Below, piece after piece: positions 39,712 to 50,072 of a stretch of 64,000 nt of DNA (position 1 is the stretch's first letter; each line of letters opens with the position of its first letter). A program made the position numbers and the translations under genes. The stretch is from Polynucleobacter sp. (GTDB taxonomy: Bacteria; Pseudomonadota; Gammaproteobacteria; Burkholderiales; Burkholderiaceae), in contig JAHEBW010000046.1 of NCBI GenBank assembly GCA_024642065.1, forward strand, positions 1 to 64,000. Direction: 5' to 3'. A model generated the notes under the pieces. That model made no database searches, had not been told where the DNA came from, and worked only from the letters and a program-made list of their open reading frames with translations.

Positions 39712-39726
39712 TAGAATCACTATATG
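39712..39726 (+). promoter_or_regulatory. -10-like element just upstream of rpe
   Basis: TAGAAT at 39712-39717 is followed by six bases and then the rpe ATG, so transcription would begin about at the ATG. There is no Shine-Dalgarno sequence and no convincing -35 element. Confidence 0.35.
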
Positions 39727-40434
39727 GCTAAAACAAATACCTCAAATTCCTACCTTATTGCGCCGTCTATTTTGTCGGCAGATTTTGCACGCTTAGGCGA
39801 AGAAGTCTCGTCTGTATTGGCTGCAGGGGCAGATTGGATCCACTTTGATGTGATGGATAACCATTATGTTCCCAATTTAACGATTGGCCCCTTGGTATGT
39901 GAGGCTATTCGCTCCTACGCTGTTAAGGACGGAAAACCGGCCTGTATCGATGTCCATTTGATGGTTGAGCCAGTGGACCGCATCGTGCCTGACTTTGCCA
40001 AGACGGGCGCTAATCTCATTAGCTTTCACCCAGAGGCAAGTTCCCATATTGATAGAACTTTGGGCTTAATCAAAGATAGCGGGTGTCAAGCTGGTCTAGT
40101 TTTTAATCCGGCGACACCATTGCATTATTTAGACCATGTTCTAGATAAATTAGATTTGGTTTTATTAATGTCTGTGAATCCAGGCTTTGGCGGTCAATCA
40201 TTTATCCCAGGAACCTTGGATAAATTACGAGAGACCAAAGCCAAGCTCAATGCTTATGAAGCCAAATCTGGACGAAAAATTCGTTTAGAGGTTGATGGCG
40301 GAGTCAAAGCAGACAACATTCGCGAAATTGCTGCAGCAGGTGCTGATACTTTTGTAGCCGGTTCTGCTATTTTTGGTAAACCAGACTACAAGGCCATCAT
40401 TGATACGATGCGCGAGGAATTAGGAAAAGTTTAA
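39724..40434 (+). CDS. rpe: Ribulose-phosphate 3-epimerase
   Basis: Rpe interconverts ribulose 5-phosphate and xylulose 5-phosphate in the pentose phosphate pathway. The 236-residue TIM barrel has the expected motifs: [16 protein letters not shown], the metal-binding [14 protein letters not shown] and [21 protein letters not shown], and the phosphate site [11 protein letters not shown]. Its stop shares one base with the trpE start (TAATG), so it leads the trp operon. In many Burkholderiales a phosphoglycolate phosphatase gene (gph) stands between them; here it is absent. Confidence 0.97.
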   Translation: MAKTNTSNSYLIAPSILSADFARLGEEVSSVLAAGADWIHFDVMDNHYVPNLTIGPLVCEAIRSYAVKDGKPACIDVHLMVEPVDRIVPDFAKTGANLISFHPEASSHIDRTLGLIKDSGCQAGLVFNPATPLHYLDHVLDKLDLVLLMSVNPGFGGQSFIPGTLDKLRETKAKLNAYEAKSGRKIRLEVDGGVKADNIREIAAAGADTFVAGSAIFGKPDYKAIIDTMREELGKV

Positions 40435-41951
40435 TGCAGCGCTCAGACTTCGACGCCTTGGCAAAACAAGGCTATAACCGTGTTGCCTTAGTTTCAGAAG
40501 CTCTTGCAGATTTAGAAACTCCGCTTTCTCTTTATCTCAAGTTAACGCAAGAGCATGGCTCAAAAAATACTTTCTTATTAGAGTCTGTCGTTGGCGGTGA
40601 GCGTTTTGGTAGGTATTCCATCATTGGTTTACAAGCCAAAACCTTAATTCAAGTCAGTGGCGGACCTCAAAATACCCTGACGCAAGTGATCACTGACGGG
40701 AAAGTTGTTGAAACTGATCATGGCAATCCATTAGATTTCATTGCCAACTATCACAGCAGATTTAAAGTAGCGCTACAAGCTGGTTTGCCACGCTTTTGCG
40801 GTGGTTTAGCGGGTTATTTTGGTTACGACACGATTCGATATATCGAGCCTCGCTTAGCCAAACATCATCTTCCAGATGAAACTCAATTACCAGACATCCA
40901 ACTCATGCTCACTGAAGAGTTGGCAGTTATTGATAATCTAGCAGGCAAACTGTATCTAATCGTTTACGCCAACCCTCAAGAGTCAGGCTCATACGAACAA
41001 GCTCAAACTAGATTAAAGTTTTTACGTCAAAGTCTTGCTGCTCCGGTAAAAAATCCAAGCACTGCAGCAACCAAGAAAACTGAAGCAATTCGTAAATTTG
41101 CTAAAGAAGATTTTATTGATGCAGTTAAACGCACCAAGGAATACATCTTGGCAGGTGACTGCATGCAAGTGGTGATTGGTCAAAGGATCAGTCAACCCTA
41201 TACGGATTCACCGTTATCGCTTTATCGCGCCTTACGTTCATTGAATCCATCACCTTACATGTACTTGTACGATTTTGGCGATCACCAGGTAGTTGGATCT
41301 TCACCTGAAATTCTGGTCCGCCAAGAAACCAGAAACATTGATGGTCAACAAAAACGTTACGTCACAGTTCGCCCAATTGCTGGCACGCGTCCCCGTGGCA
41401 GCAACCCAGAACATGATGAGCAACTAGCTAAAGAACTTTTGGCAGACCCTAAAGAAATTGCAGAACACGTTATGTTGATTGATTTAGCACGCAATGATGT
41501 TGGCAGAATTGCAAAGAATGGCAGCGTCAAAGTGACTGATCGCATGGTGATTGAGAAATACTCACACGTGCAGCACATTGTTAGCTCAGTAGAGGGTGAA
41601 CTGATTGATAGCGCTAGCAATATGGATGTTTTAAAAGCCACCTTCCCTGCAGGCACTCTATCGGGTGCACCAAAGATTCGTGCGATGGAAATTATTGATG
41701 AGATGGAAATTGTGAAACGTGGCATCTATGGTGGTGCGGCTGGATACCTATCTTTCTCAGGCGATATGGATGTCGCTATTGTGATTCGAACTGGCATTAT
41801 CAAAGATGGTCTAGTTCACTCTCAAGCCGGCGCAGGTGTTGTGGCTGATTCTGATCCTGAATCAGAATGGAAAGAAACAGAAGCCAAAGCCCGCGCAGTA
41901 TTGCGTGCCGCAGAAATGGTTCAAGGAGGTCTAGATGCTAGTAATGATTGA
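40434..41951 (+). CDS. trpE: Anthranilate synthase component I
   Basis: TrpE converts chorismate to anthranilate with ammonia supplied by TrpG. The 505 residues show the N-terminal feedback domain with a LLES element ([16 protein letters not shown]) that in homologues helps bind tryptophan. The catalytic C-terminal domain contains [42 protein letters not shown] and [10 protein letters not shown]. It overlaps trpG by 17 bases, with AAGGAGG for trpG lying inside its last codons. No trp leader peptide or attenuator is present because rpe abuts it. Confidence 0.97.
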   Translation: MQRSDFDALAKQGYNRVALVSEALADLETPLSLYLKLTQEHGSKNTFLLESVVGGERFGRYSIIGLQAKTLIQVSGGPQNTLTQVITDGKVVETDHGNPLDFIANYHSRFKVALQAGLPRFCGGLAGYFGYDTIRYIEPRLAKHHLPDETQLPDIQLMLTEELAVIDNLAGKLYLIVYANPQESGSYEQAQTRLKFLRQSLAAPVKNPSTAATKKTEAIRKFAKEDFIDAVKRTKEYILAGDCMQVVIGQRISQPYTDSPLSLYRALRSLNPSPYMYLYDFGDHQVVGSSPEILVRQETRNIDGQQKRYVTVRPIAGTRPRGSNPEHDEQLAKELLADPKEIAEHVMLIDLARNDVGRIAKNGSVKVTDRMVIEKYSHVQHIVSSVEGELIDSASNMDVLKATFPAGTLSGAPKIRAMEIIDEMEIVKRGIYGGAAGYLSFSGDMDVAIVIRTGIIKDGLVHSQAGAGVVADSDPESEWKETEAKARAVLRAAEMVQGGLDASND

Positions 41952-42501
41952 TAACTATGACTCCTTCACTTACAACCTAGTGCAGTATTTTGGTGAGTTG
42001 GGTGCTGAAGTAAAAGTTTTCAGAAATGATGAAATCACCATTCCTGAAATTGAAGCCTTAAAGCCTGATCACATTTGTATTTCACCGGGCCCTTGTAGCC
42101 CAAAGGAAGCTGGCATATCAGTAGCAGCATTGCAATATTTCGCTGGCAAGGTTCCTTTGTTAGGCGTGTGCTTGGGTCACCAAGCCATCGGCGAAGCCTT
42201 TGGCGGCAAAGTGGTTCGCGCTAAACGCGTGATGCATGGCAAAACAGATACCGTACATACAACTCAACAAGGTGTATTCAAGGATTTACCTAAAGAATTT
42301 ACAGTGACTCGCTACCATTCATTGGCTATTGAAAAAGCCAGTCTGCCTGCTGACCTAGAAATCACTGCGTGGACAGATGATGGTGAAATCATGGGTGTAC
42401 GTCATAAGAAATTTGCAGTCGAGGGTGTGCAATTTCACCCCGAATCAATTCTGTCTGAATATGGCCATGAGTTATTGAATAACTTTTTAAAGACCAAATA
42501 A
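41935..42501 (+). CDS. trpG: Anthranilate synthase component II (glutamine amidotransferase)
   Basis: TrpG hydrolyses glutamine to feed ammonia to TrpE, and in some bacteria is shared with p-aminobenzoate synthase. The 188-residue class I amidotransferase has the opening [20 protein letters not shown], the nucleophile Cys79 in LLGVCLGHQ, and the His-Glu pair in VQFHPESI. A strong AAGGAGG lies seven bases ahead of the ATG. Since no pabA is in the window, dual use is possible but cannot be judged. Confidence 0.96.
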   Translation: MLVMIDNYDSFTYNLVQYFGELGAEVKVFRNDEITIPEIEALKPDHICISPGPCSPKEAGISVAALQYFAGKVPLLGVCLGHQAIGEAFGGKVVRAKRVMHGKTDTVHTTQQGVFKDLPKEFTVTRYHSLAIEKASLPADLEITAWTDDGEIMGVRHKKFAVEGVQFHPESILSEYGHELLNNFLKTK

Positions 42502-42515
42502 TTAATTATTAAATT

Positions 42516-43547
42516 ATGTCGATGACGCCACAAGAAGCCCTACAACGCTGCATTGAACATCGTGAAATATTTCATGATGAAATGCTACAAATCATGCGTG
42601 CCATTATGTCTGGTGAACTATCACCAACAATGACTGCGGCTATTCTGACTGGTCTGCGCTCGAAAAAAGAAACCATTGGCGAAATCACAGCAGCAGCTAC
42701 TGTGATGCGCGAATTTGCTACTCCAGTCAAAGTGGCTGATAACAGCCACTTTGTAGATATTGTTGGTACAGGTGGTGATGGCGCCCACACATTCAATATT
42801 TCAACGACAGCCATGTTTGTAGCTGCCGGTGCTGGTGCTAAAGTTGCCAAACACGGTAACCGCAGTGTTAGCAGCAAGTCAGGCACTGCTGACGTATTAG
42901 AAGCCCTAGGTGTCAAAATCACTTTACAAGCCCCTCAAGTTGCACAATCACTAGATCAGTGCGGTATGGGCTTCATGTTTGCACCTAACCATCACCCTGC
43001 GATGAAAAATGTTGCTGCCGTTCGTAAAGAAATGGGTGTGCGCACTATTTTTAATATCTTGGGTCCATTAACCAATCCCGCAGATGCCCCTCATATGTTG
43101 ATGGGTGTATTCCACCCTGACTTAGTTGGCATTCAAGCACGCGCGCTACAGCGCTTAGGCTTAAAGCACGCCTTGGTGGTCTACGGCAAAGATGGCTTAG
43201 ATGAAGTATCTCTTGAAGGTCCAACGATGATTGGTGAGCTCAAAGATGGTGAGATTAAAGAATATGAAATCTCACCACAAGACTTTGGTCTGAGTACTTG
43301 CCCAACATCGACATTTAAAGTCTCCAATCCAGAAGAATCAATGAAGATTGTTTTGGGAGTTTTGAATGGTGAAACAGGTCCAGCTCAAGATATCGTCTGC
43401 TTAAATGCTGGTGCAGCTCTTTATGCTGCAGATCTTGCTAAAGACATTGGTGAAGGATTAGCAATGGCAAAAGCTGCGATTGCTGGCGGTCACGCAAAAG
43501 CCAAACTAGATGAGTTCATTAAAACAACTCAAGCATTAGCTATATAA
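42516..43547 (+). CDS. trpD: Anthranilate phosphoribosyltransferase
   Basis: TrpD attaches phosphoribose from PRPP to anthranilate. The 343-residue protein carries the PRPP-binding glycine loop [17 protein letters not shown] near residue 84, the [21 protein letters not shown] motif, and [10 protein letters not shown]. It is a standalone enzyme rather than a TrpGD fusion as in enterobacteria. It is 14 bases downstream of trpG and 30 upstream of trpC. Confidence 0.97.
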   Translation: MSMTPQEALQRCIEHREIFHDEMLQIMRAIMSGELSPTMTAAILTGLRSKKETIGEITAAATVMREFATPVKVADNSHFVDIVGTGGDGAHTFNISTTAMFVAAGAGAKVAKHGNRSVSSKSGTADVLEALGVKITLQAPQVAQSLDQCGMGFMFAPNHHPAMKNVAAVRKEMGVRTIFNILGPLTNPADAPHMLMGVFHPDLVGIQARALQRLGLKHALVVYGKDGLDEVSLEGPTMIGELKDGEIKEYEISPQDFGLSTCPTSTFKVSNPEESMKIVLGVLNGETGPAQDIVCLNAGAALYAADLAKDIGEGLAMAKAAIAGGHAKAKLDEFIKTTQALAI

Positions 43548-43577
43548 GAAAATAATTAAGTAGAGAACTCAAAAGCA

Positions 43578-44384
43578 ATGAGCGATATCCTAAAACGTAT
43601 TCTGGCCACAAAATTTGATGAAGTCAGCAAAGCTTCAGCACAGGTGCCCATGCACACTGTTCGAGCTGATGCAGAAGCAAGCATCAATGACACAGGCCTT
43701 CATCCGCGTGGATTTATTGCCAATATTGAAAATAAGATAGCTGCTGGTCATGCAGGCGTTATTACTGAAATCAAAAAAGCCAGTCCCAGCAAAGGCGTGT
43801 TTAGAGAAGATTTTGATCCTGCCAAGATTGCAGCTTCTTACGAGGCTAATGGAGCAGCATGCTTATCAGTCTTAACTGATAAAGATTACTTCCAAGGCTC
43901 AGCACAGTACTTACGTCAGGCGCGCCATGCTTGCAAGATTCCAGTCTTACGAAAAGATTTTTTGGTGGATGCCTACCAAGTTTATGAAGCTCGCGCCATG
44001 GGTGCAGATGCCATTCTCTTAATTGCAGCAGCATTAGATGATGCGCAAATGAAAGACTTTGAGAGTATTGCTCACGAACTTCAAATGGATGTATTGGTGG
44101 AAGTTCATGATGGCGAAGAACTGGATCGCGCTCTCAAATTGAAAACGCCATTACTAGGCATCAATAATCGCAACCTAAGAACATTCGAAGTTAGCCTAGA
44201 TACTACGATCTCACTTCTTAGAAACATCCCACAAGAGAAAAGGGTTGTGACTGAAAGCGGCATCCTTACCAAAGAAGATGTAAAAAAAATGCGTGACGCT
44301 AATGTTCACGCATTCTTAGTTGGCGAAGCGTTCATGCGCCAAGATGACCCAGGCTTAGGTCTTAAAGAATTATTCTTTAATTAA
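43578..44384 (+). CDS. trpC: Indole-3-glycerol phosphate synthase
   Basis: TrpC closes the indole ring from CdRP. The 268-residue TIM barrel shows [10 protein letters not shown] (catalytic Glu and Lys), [49 protein letters not shown] and VVTESGI. It is monofunctional, with no TrpF domain. trpF, trpB and trpA are not in the window, the usual split in betaproteobacteria. It ends 11 bases before the convergent ychF with no obvious terminator. Confidence 0.97.
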   Translation: MSDILKRILATKFDEVSKASAQVPMHTVRADAEASINDTGLHPRGFIANIENKIAAGHAGVITEIKKASPSKGVFREDFDPAKIAASYEANGAACLSVLTDKDYFQGSAQYLRQARHACKIPVLRKDFLVDAYQVYEARAMGADAILLIAAALDDAQMKDFESIAHELQMDVLVEVHDGEELDRALKLKTPLLGINNRNLRTFEVSLDTTISLLRNIPQEKRVVTESGILTKEDVKKMRDANVHAFLVGEAFMRQDDPGLGLKELFFN

Positions 44385-44395
44385 GCCATCAACTT

Positions 44396-45490
44396 TTAAA
44401 CGTTAAATAAGAAGTTAAGGACATCACCGTCTTTAACAACGTATTCCTTACCCTCTGCTCTCATCTTTCCGGCTTCTTTTGCACCTGACTCACCCTTATA
44501 GGTGATGAAATCTTCATAAGCAATCGTTTGTGCGCGAATAAAGCCTCGCTCAAAATCTGTATGAATCACGCCAGCAGCTTGTGGTGCTGTATCGCCTACA
44601 TGAATCGTCCAAGCTCTGACTTCTTTAACGCCTGCTGTGAAATAAGTTTGAAGGCCCAGTAAACCAAAGCCAGCACGAATGACTCGATCCAAGCCAGGCT
44701 CATCCATCCCCATATCACCCAAGAATGCTTTCTTGTCTTCATCTTCTAATTCGGCTATTTCAGCTTCAATGGCTGCGCAAACAGCAACCACTGGTGCTTT
44801 TTCTTTTGCAGCATGCGCTTTAACAGCATCAAGATGAGGGTTATTTTCAAAACCATCTTCTTTAACGTTAGCAACGTACATCACAGGTTTTGCAGTAATT
44901 AAGCAAAATGGCTTTAGTAAAGCCAAATCTTCCTCACTCAAACCCATCGCACGAACTGGCTTTGCTTCATTCAATTGCGCCTGAACTTTAGCTAGTAAAG
45001 GAGCCAAGGCATTAGCTTCTTTGTCATTACCTGATTTAGCAGCTTTAGAATATCTGGCAAAAGCTTTATCAACCGTACCAAGGTCAGCAAGCGCTAACTC
45101 TGTATCAATAACACCGATATCTGAAATAGGATCAACCTTGCCAGCAACGTGAATCACGTTGCCATCTTCAAAACAACGCACCACATGGGTAATTGCATCA
45201 GTTTCACGAATATTCGCTAAAAACTGATTGCCTAGGCCCTCACCTTTAGAAGCCCCAGCAACCAAACCAGCAATATCAACAAATTCAACGACAGCCGGCA
45301 ATATGCGCTCTGGTTTTACAATCTCAGAAAGCTTGGCTAAACGTGGGTCTGGAACCTCAACAACCCCCACATTGGGCTCAATTGTGCAAAAAGGATAGTT
45401 TTCTGCTGCAATACCTGCTTTGGTTAGAGCATTAAACAAAGTTGATTTGCCAACGTTAGGAAGGCCGACGATACCGCATTTCAATGACAT
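44396..45490 (-). CDS. ychF: Ribosome-associated GTPase/ATPase YchF
   Basis: YchF (bacterial Ola1) is an Obg-family P-loop enzyme that prefers ATP and binds ribosomes. The 364 residues have the P-loop [14 protein letters not shown] at 8-21, a G2/G3 region with [17 protein letters not shown], a coiled-coil insertion, a NVKE variant of the NKxD specificity motif (YVANVKED), and a C-terminal TGS domain ([19 protein letters not shown]). Motifs and length are canonical. Its start is 20 bases from the divergent hydroxylase gene. Confidence 0.97.
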   Translation of the reverse strand: MSLKCGIVGLPNVGKSTLFNALTKAGIAAENYPFCTIEPNVGVVEVPDPRLAKLSEIVKPERILPAVVEFVDIAGLVAGASKGEGLGNQFLANIRETDAITHVVRCFEDGNVIHVAGKVDPISDIGVIDTELALADLGTVDKAFARYSKAAKSGNDKEANALAPLLAKVQAQLNEAKPVRAMGLSEEDLALLKPFCLITAKPVMYVANVKEDGFENNPHLDAVKAHAAKEKAPVVAVCAAIEAEIAELEDEDKKAFLGDMGMDEPGLDRVIRAGFGLLGLQTYFTAGVKEVRAWTIHVGDTAPQAAGVIHTDFERGFIRAQTIAYEDFITYKGESGAKEAGKMRAEGKEYVVKDGDVLNFLFNV

Positions 45491-45510
45491 AGCGAGTTAT
45501 TATTCCAAAT

Positions 45511-46716
45511 ATGAATAGTTATGATCTTATTATTGTTGGTGCCGGTATTGCCGGTAAAGCAACTGCGCTTCGTTTAGCCCAATTAGGCTTAAAGATTTTG
45601 CACGTGGCACCCAATTTTGATCCAGGTATCCATTGTAATGATGATTTGACTTGGGATAGCCGAATTTATGCCTTATCAGGTAGTTCACAACAATTATTGT
45701 CAGATATTCACGTGTGGGAGTCTTTAGACCCCAGCCGTATGCAAGTAGTGAGCGATATGCGTATTTTTGGAGATAGCGGTCAGGCTAATGATGAACTGCA
45801 CTTCTCAGCCTATAGCGCAACCGTTAATCAGCTCGCGTGGATTGTTGAATCTAGCCACATTGAAAAGACTTTAGATACAGCATGTAAATTTCAAGGCAAT
45901 ATCAAACGTTTAACAGATACAGTCGCCAGCTTTGTTTCTAGAAATGATTCAGTGACCGTCACAATGCAGTCAGGTGAGACTTATTCAGCAAAACTATTAC
46001 TTGCAGCTGATGGCTCAAAATCTTCTATCCGTGAAAAATTACAAATAGAAACACCAATTAACGATTACGAGCAAACTGCTGTTGTCGCTAATTTTTCATG
46101 CGAGTTAGATCATCAAGACACCGCATGCCAATGGTTCTTAGAGGATGGTGAAATATTGGCACTCTTGCCACTTCCTAATAAAAAGCTTTCAATGGTTTGG
46201 TCTGCCAAAACTGATCATGCTACTCAGTTAAAAGAATTAGATGGTGAAGCACTTTGCTTGGCAGTTATGGCTGCCGCACAAGGCCAAGTGAGATCTCGCA
46301 CAGGTCAACTCAAGATGTTAACTAGCCCACAAGGATTTCCGCTTCGCAGGATGCGCGCTCAGCGCATCATCGCGCCTGACGAATGCCCAAGAATTATTCT
46401 CATTGGGGATGCCGCACACGTGATGCACCCGCTTGCAGGACAGGGCCTCAATTTAGGTTTACGTGATGTCGCTTGTTTAGGAAAACTTTTAGAAGAAAAA
46501 GAATCTTTCAGAGAAATTGATGACCCTGTTCTTTTAAGGCGTTACGAACGGGCAAGACATGGCGACACTGACATCTTGTTATTCACAACAGATAAATTAC
46601 AAAAATTGTTTTCAAGCAATAGCAGCGCACTTAAAACTGCCAGAAATTGGGGCATGGGTATTGTTAATAGAAGTCGCTTCCTGAAACGCCAATTAATCAA
46701 AAAAGCGCTATCCTGA
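45511..46716 (+). CDS. UbiH/UbiF/Coq6-family FAD-dependent hydroxylase
   Basis: This 401-residue flavin monooxygenase probably hydroxylates a ubiquinone-ring intermediate. FAD-binding motifs are in order: IIVGAGIAGKATALRLAQLG at the N-terminus, the DG motif LLAADGSKSSIRE near residue 167, and LIGDAAHVMHPLAGQGLNLGLRD near 305. Which ring position it attacks cannot be inferred; coq7 elsewhere in the window handles one of the three hydroxylations. There is no clear Shine-Dalgarno sequence; TATTAT lies seven bases before the ATG. dsbC follows after 39 bases. Confidence 0.88.
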   Translation: MNSYDLIIVGAGIAGKATALRLAQLGLKILHVAPNFDPGIHCNDDLTWDSRIYALSGSSQQLLSDIHVWESLDPSRMQVVSDMRIFGDSGQANDELHFSAYSATVNQLAWIVESSHIEKTLDTACKFQGNIKRLTDTVASFVSRNDSVTVTMQSGETYSAKLLLAADGSKSSIREKLQIETPINDYEQTAVVANFSCELDHQDTACQWFLEDGEILALLPLPNKKLSMVWSAKTDHATQLKELDGEALCLAVMAAAQGQVRSRTGQLKMLTSPQGFPLRRMRAQRIIAPDECPRIILIGDAAHVMHPLAGQGLNLGLRDVACLGKLLEEKESFREIDDPVLLRRYERARHGDTDILLFTTDKLQKLFSSNSSALKTARNWGMGIVNRSRFLKRQLIKKALS

Positions 46717-46755
46717 TTAAGGCTCAGCCACACCAAATAGTTACCAAAGGAATAT

Positions 46756-47481
46756 ATGAGTTTTGTTTCTAAATTACATTGTCAGATGATGGCCATTGCC
46801 TTAGCGTCTTTGTTAGGAGCTAACTTTGCACAAGCGCAAAACGCGAATGAACAAAAAGTTAAGACTGAATTACAAAAGCAATTAGGTGACAGGGCAAAAA
46901 TCAGCACTGTTCGCACAACACCTATCAATGGGCTTTATGAAGTAACCATTGGTAACGATGTTGTCTACGCTGACGCAAGCGCTCGCTACCTTGTGCAAGG
47001 CGAAGTCATTGATCTAAAAACAGGCGTTAACCTGACCGAGCAACGCAGCCATGATCTCAATCGCATCAAATGGTCTGAGCTTCCTCTGAATGATGCAATA
47101 AAAGTTGTGCGCGGCAAAGGTACTCGCCAAATCGCTGTTTTTGCAGATCCTAACTGCGGCTTTTGCAAAAAACTTGAAAAAACATTTCAGCAACTTGATA
47201 ACGTCACTATTTATACATTTTTAGCACCTTTGCTCTCCCAAGACTCAGCTGTTAAGTCAAAACAAATTTGGTGCTCGTCTGATAAAGTAAAAAGCTGGAA
47301 CGCTTGGATGCTGGATAACCAAACACCTAGTGGACAAGGTGACTGCGCCACACCTTTAGAGCGCAACACAGCTCTAGCTAGAAAATTAGGCGTCACAGGC
47401 ACACCAGCGATGTTCTTTGCAGACGGCTCTCGTATCTCTGGTGCAGCACCTCTAGCCAATATTGAAAAGAAACTGAAATAA
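46756..47481 (+). CDS. dsbC: Thiol:disulfide interchange protein DsbC family
   Basis: DsbC is a periplasmic disulfide isomerase that reshuffles wrong disulfides and is kept reduced by DsbD. The 241-residue precursor has a signal peptide cleaved after AQA near residue 27, an N-terminal dimerisation domain, and a thioredoxin domain with the active site CGFC at 134-137 (E. coli has CGYC). The cis-proline is in VTGTPAMFF. AAAGGA provides the ribosome site. The M61 peptidase gene begins three bases after its stop. Confidence 0.93.
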   Translation: MSFVSKLHCQMMAIALASLLGANFAQAQNANEQKVKTELQKQLGDRAKISTVRTTPINGLYEVTIGNDVVYADASARYLVQGEVIDLKTGVNLTEQRSHDLNRIKWSELPLNDAIKVVRGKGTRQIAVFADPNCGFCKKLEKTFQQLDNVTIYTFLAPLLSQDSAVKSKQIWCSSDKVKSWNAWMLDNQTPSGQGDCATPLERNTALARKLGVTGTPAMFFADGSRISGAAPLANIEKKLK

Positions 47482-47483
47482 AT

Positions 47484-49286
47484 ATGAGTTGCATACGCTA
47501 TACCGTTGAGCTCAATGACTTCCATGGACATCGATTTGATGTGACACTGCACATCCCCGGCCGCCTTGTTAGAGATCATGGCGTGCAAATACAGTTACCT
47601 GCTTGGATACCTGGCAGCTATATGTTGCGTGATTTTTCAAAACATATTGAAACCATCTCAGCAAAAGAAAAGAATGCCAAAGCTGGCAATTTGATTCTTG
47701 AAAAGTTAGATAGCAACACTTGGTTTGTTCCCGCATCCAAACAAGATGTTGAAGTCACTTATCGAGTTTATGCTTTTGATACTTCAGTAAGAGCTGCATA
47801 TCTTGACCAACACCGAGCATTTTTTAATCCCACGAGCCTCTGTCTTCAGCTTTTAGATTTCTCAGAAGAGCCTCATAAGCTAGAGATCAAGACACCCTCA
47901 AAAATTGATACAAGCGCTAGCTGGCATGTTGAAACAACTATGCCAATCAAAAAAGTTGATCGAAATGGGTTTGGCACATACCAAGCAAATAGTTACGAGC
48001 AACTGATTGATCACCCAGCAGCTATTGGAGAATTTCAGACAATTAGCTGGCAATCTTGTGGCACGCCACATCGCATGGTGATACAAGGTGCTATTCAACA
48101 AGTGGATAGTGCGCAATTAGCAAAAGATTTAAAAGCTATTTGCGATGCGCACATTCAATTCTTTGAACCAGAATCTCGCAGAGCTCCTTTTTCTCAATAT
48201 AACTTTATTGTGAATGCAGTTGGCGATGGTTATGGCGGCTTGGAACATCGGGACAGCACTGTACTGTTATGCAAGCGCCATGATCTGCCTTATGTAGATC
48301 AAGATCTTAGTCAACATGAAGCATATGAAGATTTCTTAGGCTTGTGCAGCCATGAATACTTTCATGCGTGGATGGTCAAGCGCATCAAACCAAAGGCATT
48401 TGACCCTTACCTATTAGATCAAAAGAATCACACAAAACTACTTTGGTTATTCGAAGGCTTCACAAGCTATTACGATGATCTACAGCTCTTAAGAAGTGGC
48501 AGAATTGATTTTTCTGCTTATCTCAAGAGAATTGAAAAAACCTGGAATATGGTTTTACGCAACCCCGGTCGTCACAAGCAAAGTGTTGCAGATAGTTCTT
48601 TTGATGCCTGGACCAAGTATTACCAAATGGATGAGAACACACCCAATGCAGTTGTGAGTTACTACACCAAAGGTTCGTTAATTGCATTAGCCCTAGATCT
48701 CATCATCCGACAACACAGTCGTGGCAAGCAGTCGCTTGACGATGTGATTAGACATCTATGGCAGATGTATCAACTCACCCAGCAAGGTATGGCAGAGGAT
48801 GATTTTGATAGAGCCATTGAGTTCATCATCGGCCCATCGTTTCAATCAAGCTGGAAGAACTTTAGAAAAGACTTTATTGATGGCACGCAAGATGTGCCAT
48901 TAGAAAAACTGCTATCAATAGCAAAAGTTAAAGTTAGCAAAAAAACTAAAAAGGCAACGGATAGTTCTGAAGTTGCCAAACAGTTGTTAGGCATCAGAAC
49001 AACAGCAGTTAATGGCTGGGTGAAATTGACGCATGTTCTTGATGGCAGCTTAGCCCAAGCAGCTGGCTTAGCAGCAGGTGATGTCATTGCTAGCTTTGGT
49101 GAAGAGCGCGTTACACCCAATCGACTCGATCAAGTATTAACTCAATTGATTCTTCAGCTTGAGAATGGCAAAAAGATCTCGGCCACCGCTTATCGTCATG
49201 ACAAAGAATATTCAACCAGTTTTTCTGCCAGCAAAAAAGAGCTTGAGCAAAGACAGCCTGTGCAATATTCACTGTCAGCAAGTTAA
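47484..49286 (+). CDS. M61-family metallopeptidase with PDZ domain
   Basis: The 600-residue protein is an M61 glycyl-aminopeptidase-type enzyme. The N-terminal domain runs to about residue 170, the peptidase domain contains the zinc motif HEYFH at 290-294 with a downstream glutamate in LLWLFEGFTSYY, and a PDZ domain occupies about 510-580 (GSLAQAAGLAAGDVIASFG). No signal peptide is visible, so it is probably cytoplasmic. It is two bases downstream of dsbC. Substrates are unknown. Confidence 0.92.
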   Translation: MSCIRYTVELNDFHGHRFDVTLHIPGRLVRDHGVQIQLPAWIPGSYMLRDFSKHIETISAKEKNAKAGNLILEKLDSNTWFVPASKQDVEVTYRVYAFDTSVRAAYLDQHRAFFNPTSLCLQLLDFSEEPHKLEIKTPSKIDTSASWHVETTMPIKKVDRNGFGTYQANSYEQLIDHPAAIGEFQTISWQSCGTPHRMVIQGAIQQVDSAQLAKDLKAICDAHIQFFEPESRRAPFSQYNFIVNAVGDGYGGLEHRDSTVLLCKRHDLPYVDQDLSQHEAYEDFLGLCSHEYFHAWMVKRIKPKAFDPYLLDQKNHTKLLWLFEGFTSYYDDLQLLRSGRIDFSAYLKRIEKTWNMVLRNPGRHKQSVADSSFDAWTKYYQMDENTPNAVVSYYTKGSLIALALDLIIRQHSRGKQSLDDVIRHLWQMYQLTQQGMAEDDFDRAIEFIIGPSFQSSWKNFRKDFIDGTQDVPLEKLLSIAKVKVSKKTKKATDSSEVAKQLLGIRTTAVNGWVKLTHVLDGSLAQAAGLAAGDVIASFGEERVTPNRLDQVLTQLILQLENGKKISATAYRHDKEYSTSFSASKKELEQRQPVQYSLSAS

Positions 49287-49306
49287 TTGATTGGCTTGCC
49301 ATCTAA

Positions 49307-50056
49307 ATGTCATCGTCATTTTCAATTCAATCTTTAATGCCGCCTGACTGGGCGGCACTTATTGAAGAAGAATTAGCCAATGGTCAATTTGCAAAATTAG
49401 AAAAAAATGTTTCAGATGCGTATGCGCAGTTTGGTGAATTAATCCAACCTGCTCCTGATCTAATTTTCAGAGCATTAAGAGAAACACCCATTGATCAAGT
49501 AGAGCTTGTTATCTTAGGACAAGATCCCTACCAAACTCCCGGTCTAGCTCAAGGTTTAGCGTTTTCGATTCCGAAAGAGATCAAGCCTGGTTGGAAAAGC
49601 TTTCCAAGCTCACTCAGAAATATCAGTAAAGCCATTGCATTGGATGGCTATGCTGGATTAACGCATGGTGATTTAAGTGGCTGGGCAAGGCAAGGTGTTT
49701 TGTTACTCAACGCCACTCTAACTGTTCAGCTGGAATTAGCTGGCTCACATGCTAACTTTGGCTGGCAAGAATTAACGGATTGCCTGCTCTATCGTTTAGC
49801 TCTCAAGAAACCCAATTTGATTTGGCTTTTATGGGGTTCACATGCTCAGAAAAAGAGAGAGCTCATTGAGTTAGCCGCTCAAACAAATGGAAATATTGAG
49901 ACACATATCCTTAACGCATCCCATCCATCGGGTTTGAGCGTTTATAGAACAAAGGAACCGTTTTTACACCCGGGTGACACTGGCAGTTGCGGGCACTTTA
50001 AGGAAGTGAATCGCACGCTAGTGGCTCGCGGGCAAAATCCAATTACCTGGTCTTAA
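49307..50056 (+). CDS. ung: Uracil-DNA glycosylase
   Basis: Ung removes uracil from DNA, starting base-excision repair. The 249-residue family-1 enzyme has the water-activating loop LGQDPYQTPGLAQGLAFSI (Asp73), the VLLLNATLTV uracil-recognition strand, a WLLWGSHAQ motif, and the leucine-insertion loop NASHPSGLSVYR with the catalytic His. Length and motif order are normal. It follows the M61 gene after 20 bases and converges on the small membrane protein gene. Confidence 0.97.
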   Translation: MSSSFSIQSLMPPDWAALIEEELANGQFAKLEKNVSDAYAQFGELIQPAPDLIFRALRETPIDQVELVILGQDPYQTPGLAQGLAFSIPKEIKPGWKSFPSSLRNISKAIALDGYAGLTHGDLSGWARQGVLLLNATLTVQLELAGSHANFGWQELTDCLLYRLALKKPNLIWLLWGSHAQKKRELIELAAQTNGNIETHILNASHPSGLSVYRTKEPFLHPGDTGSCGHFKEVNRTLVARGQNPITWS

Positions 50057-50072
50057 TAGACTGGGGTCGAGC

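Noticed and set aside
40380..40440. trp leader peptide and attenuator
   Set aside because: trpE begins within the rpe stop codon, so there is no leader region.
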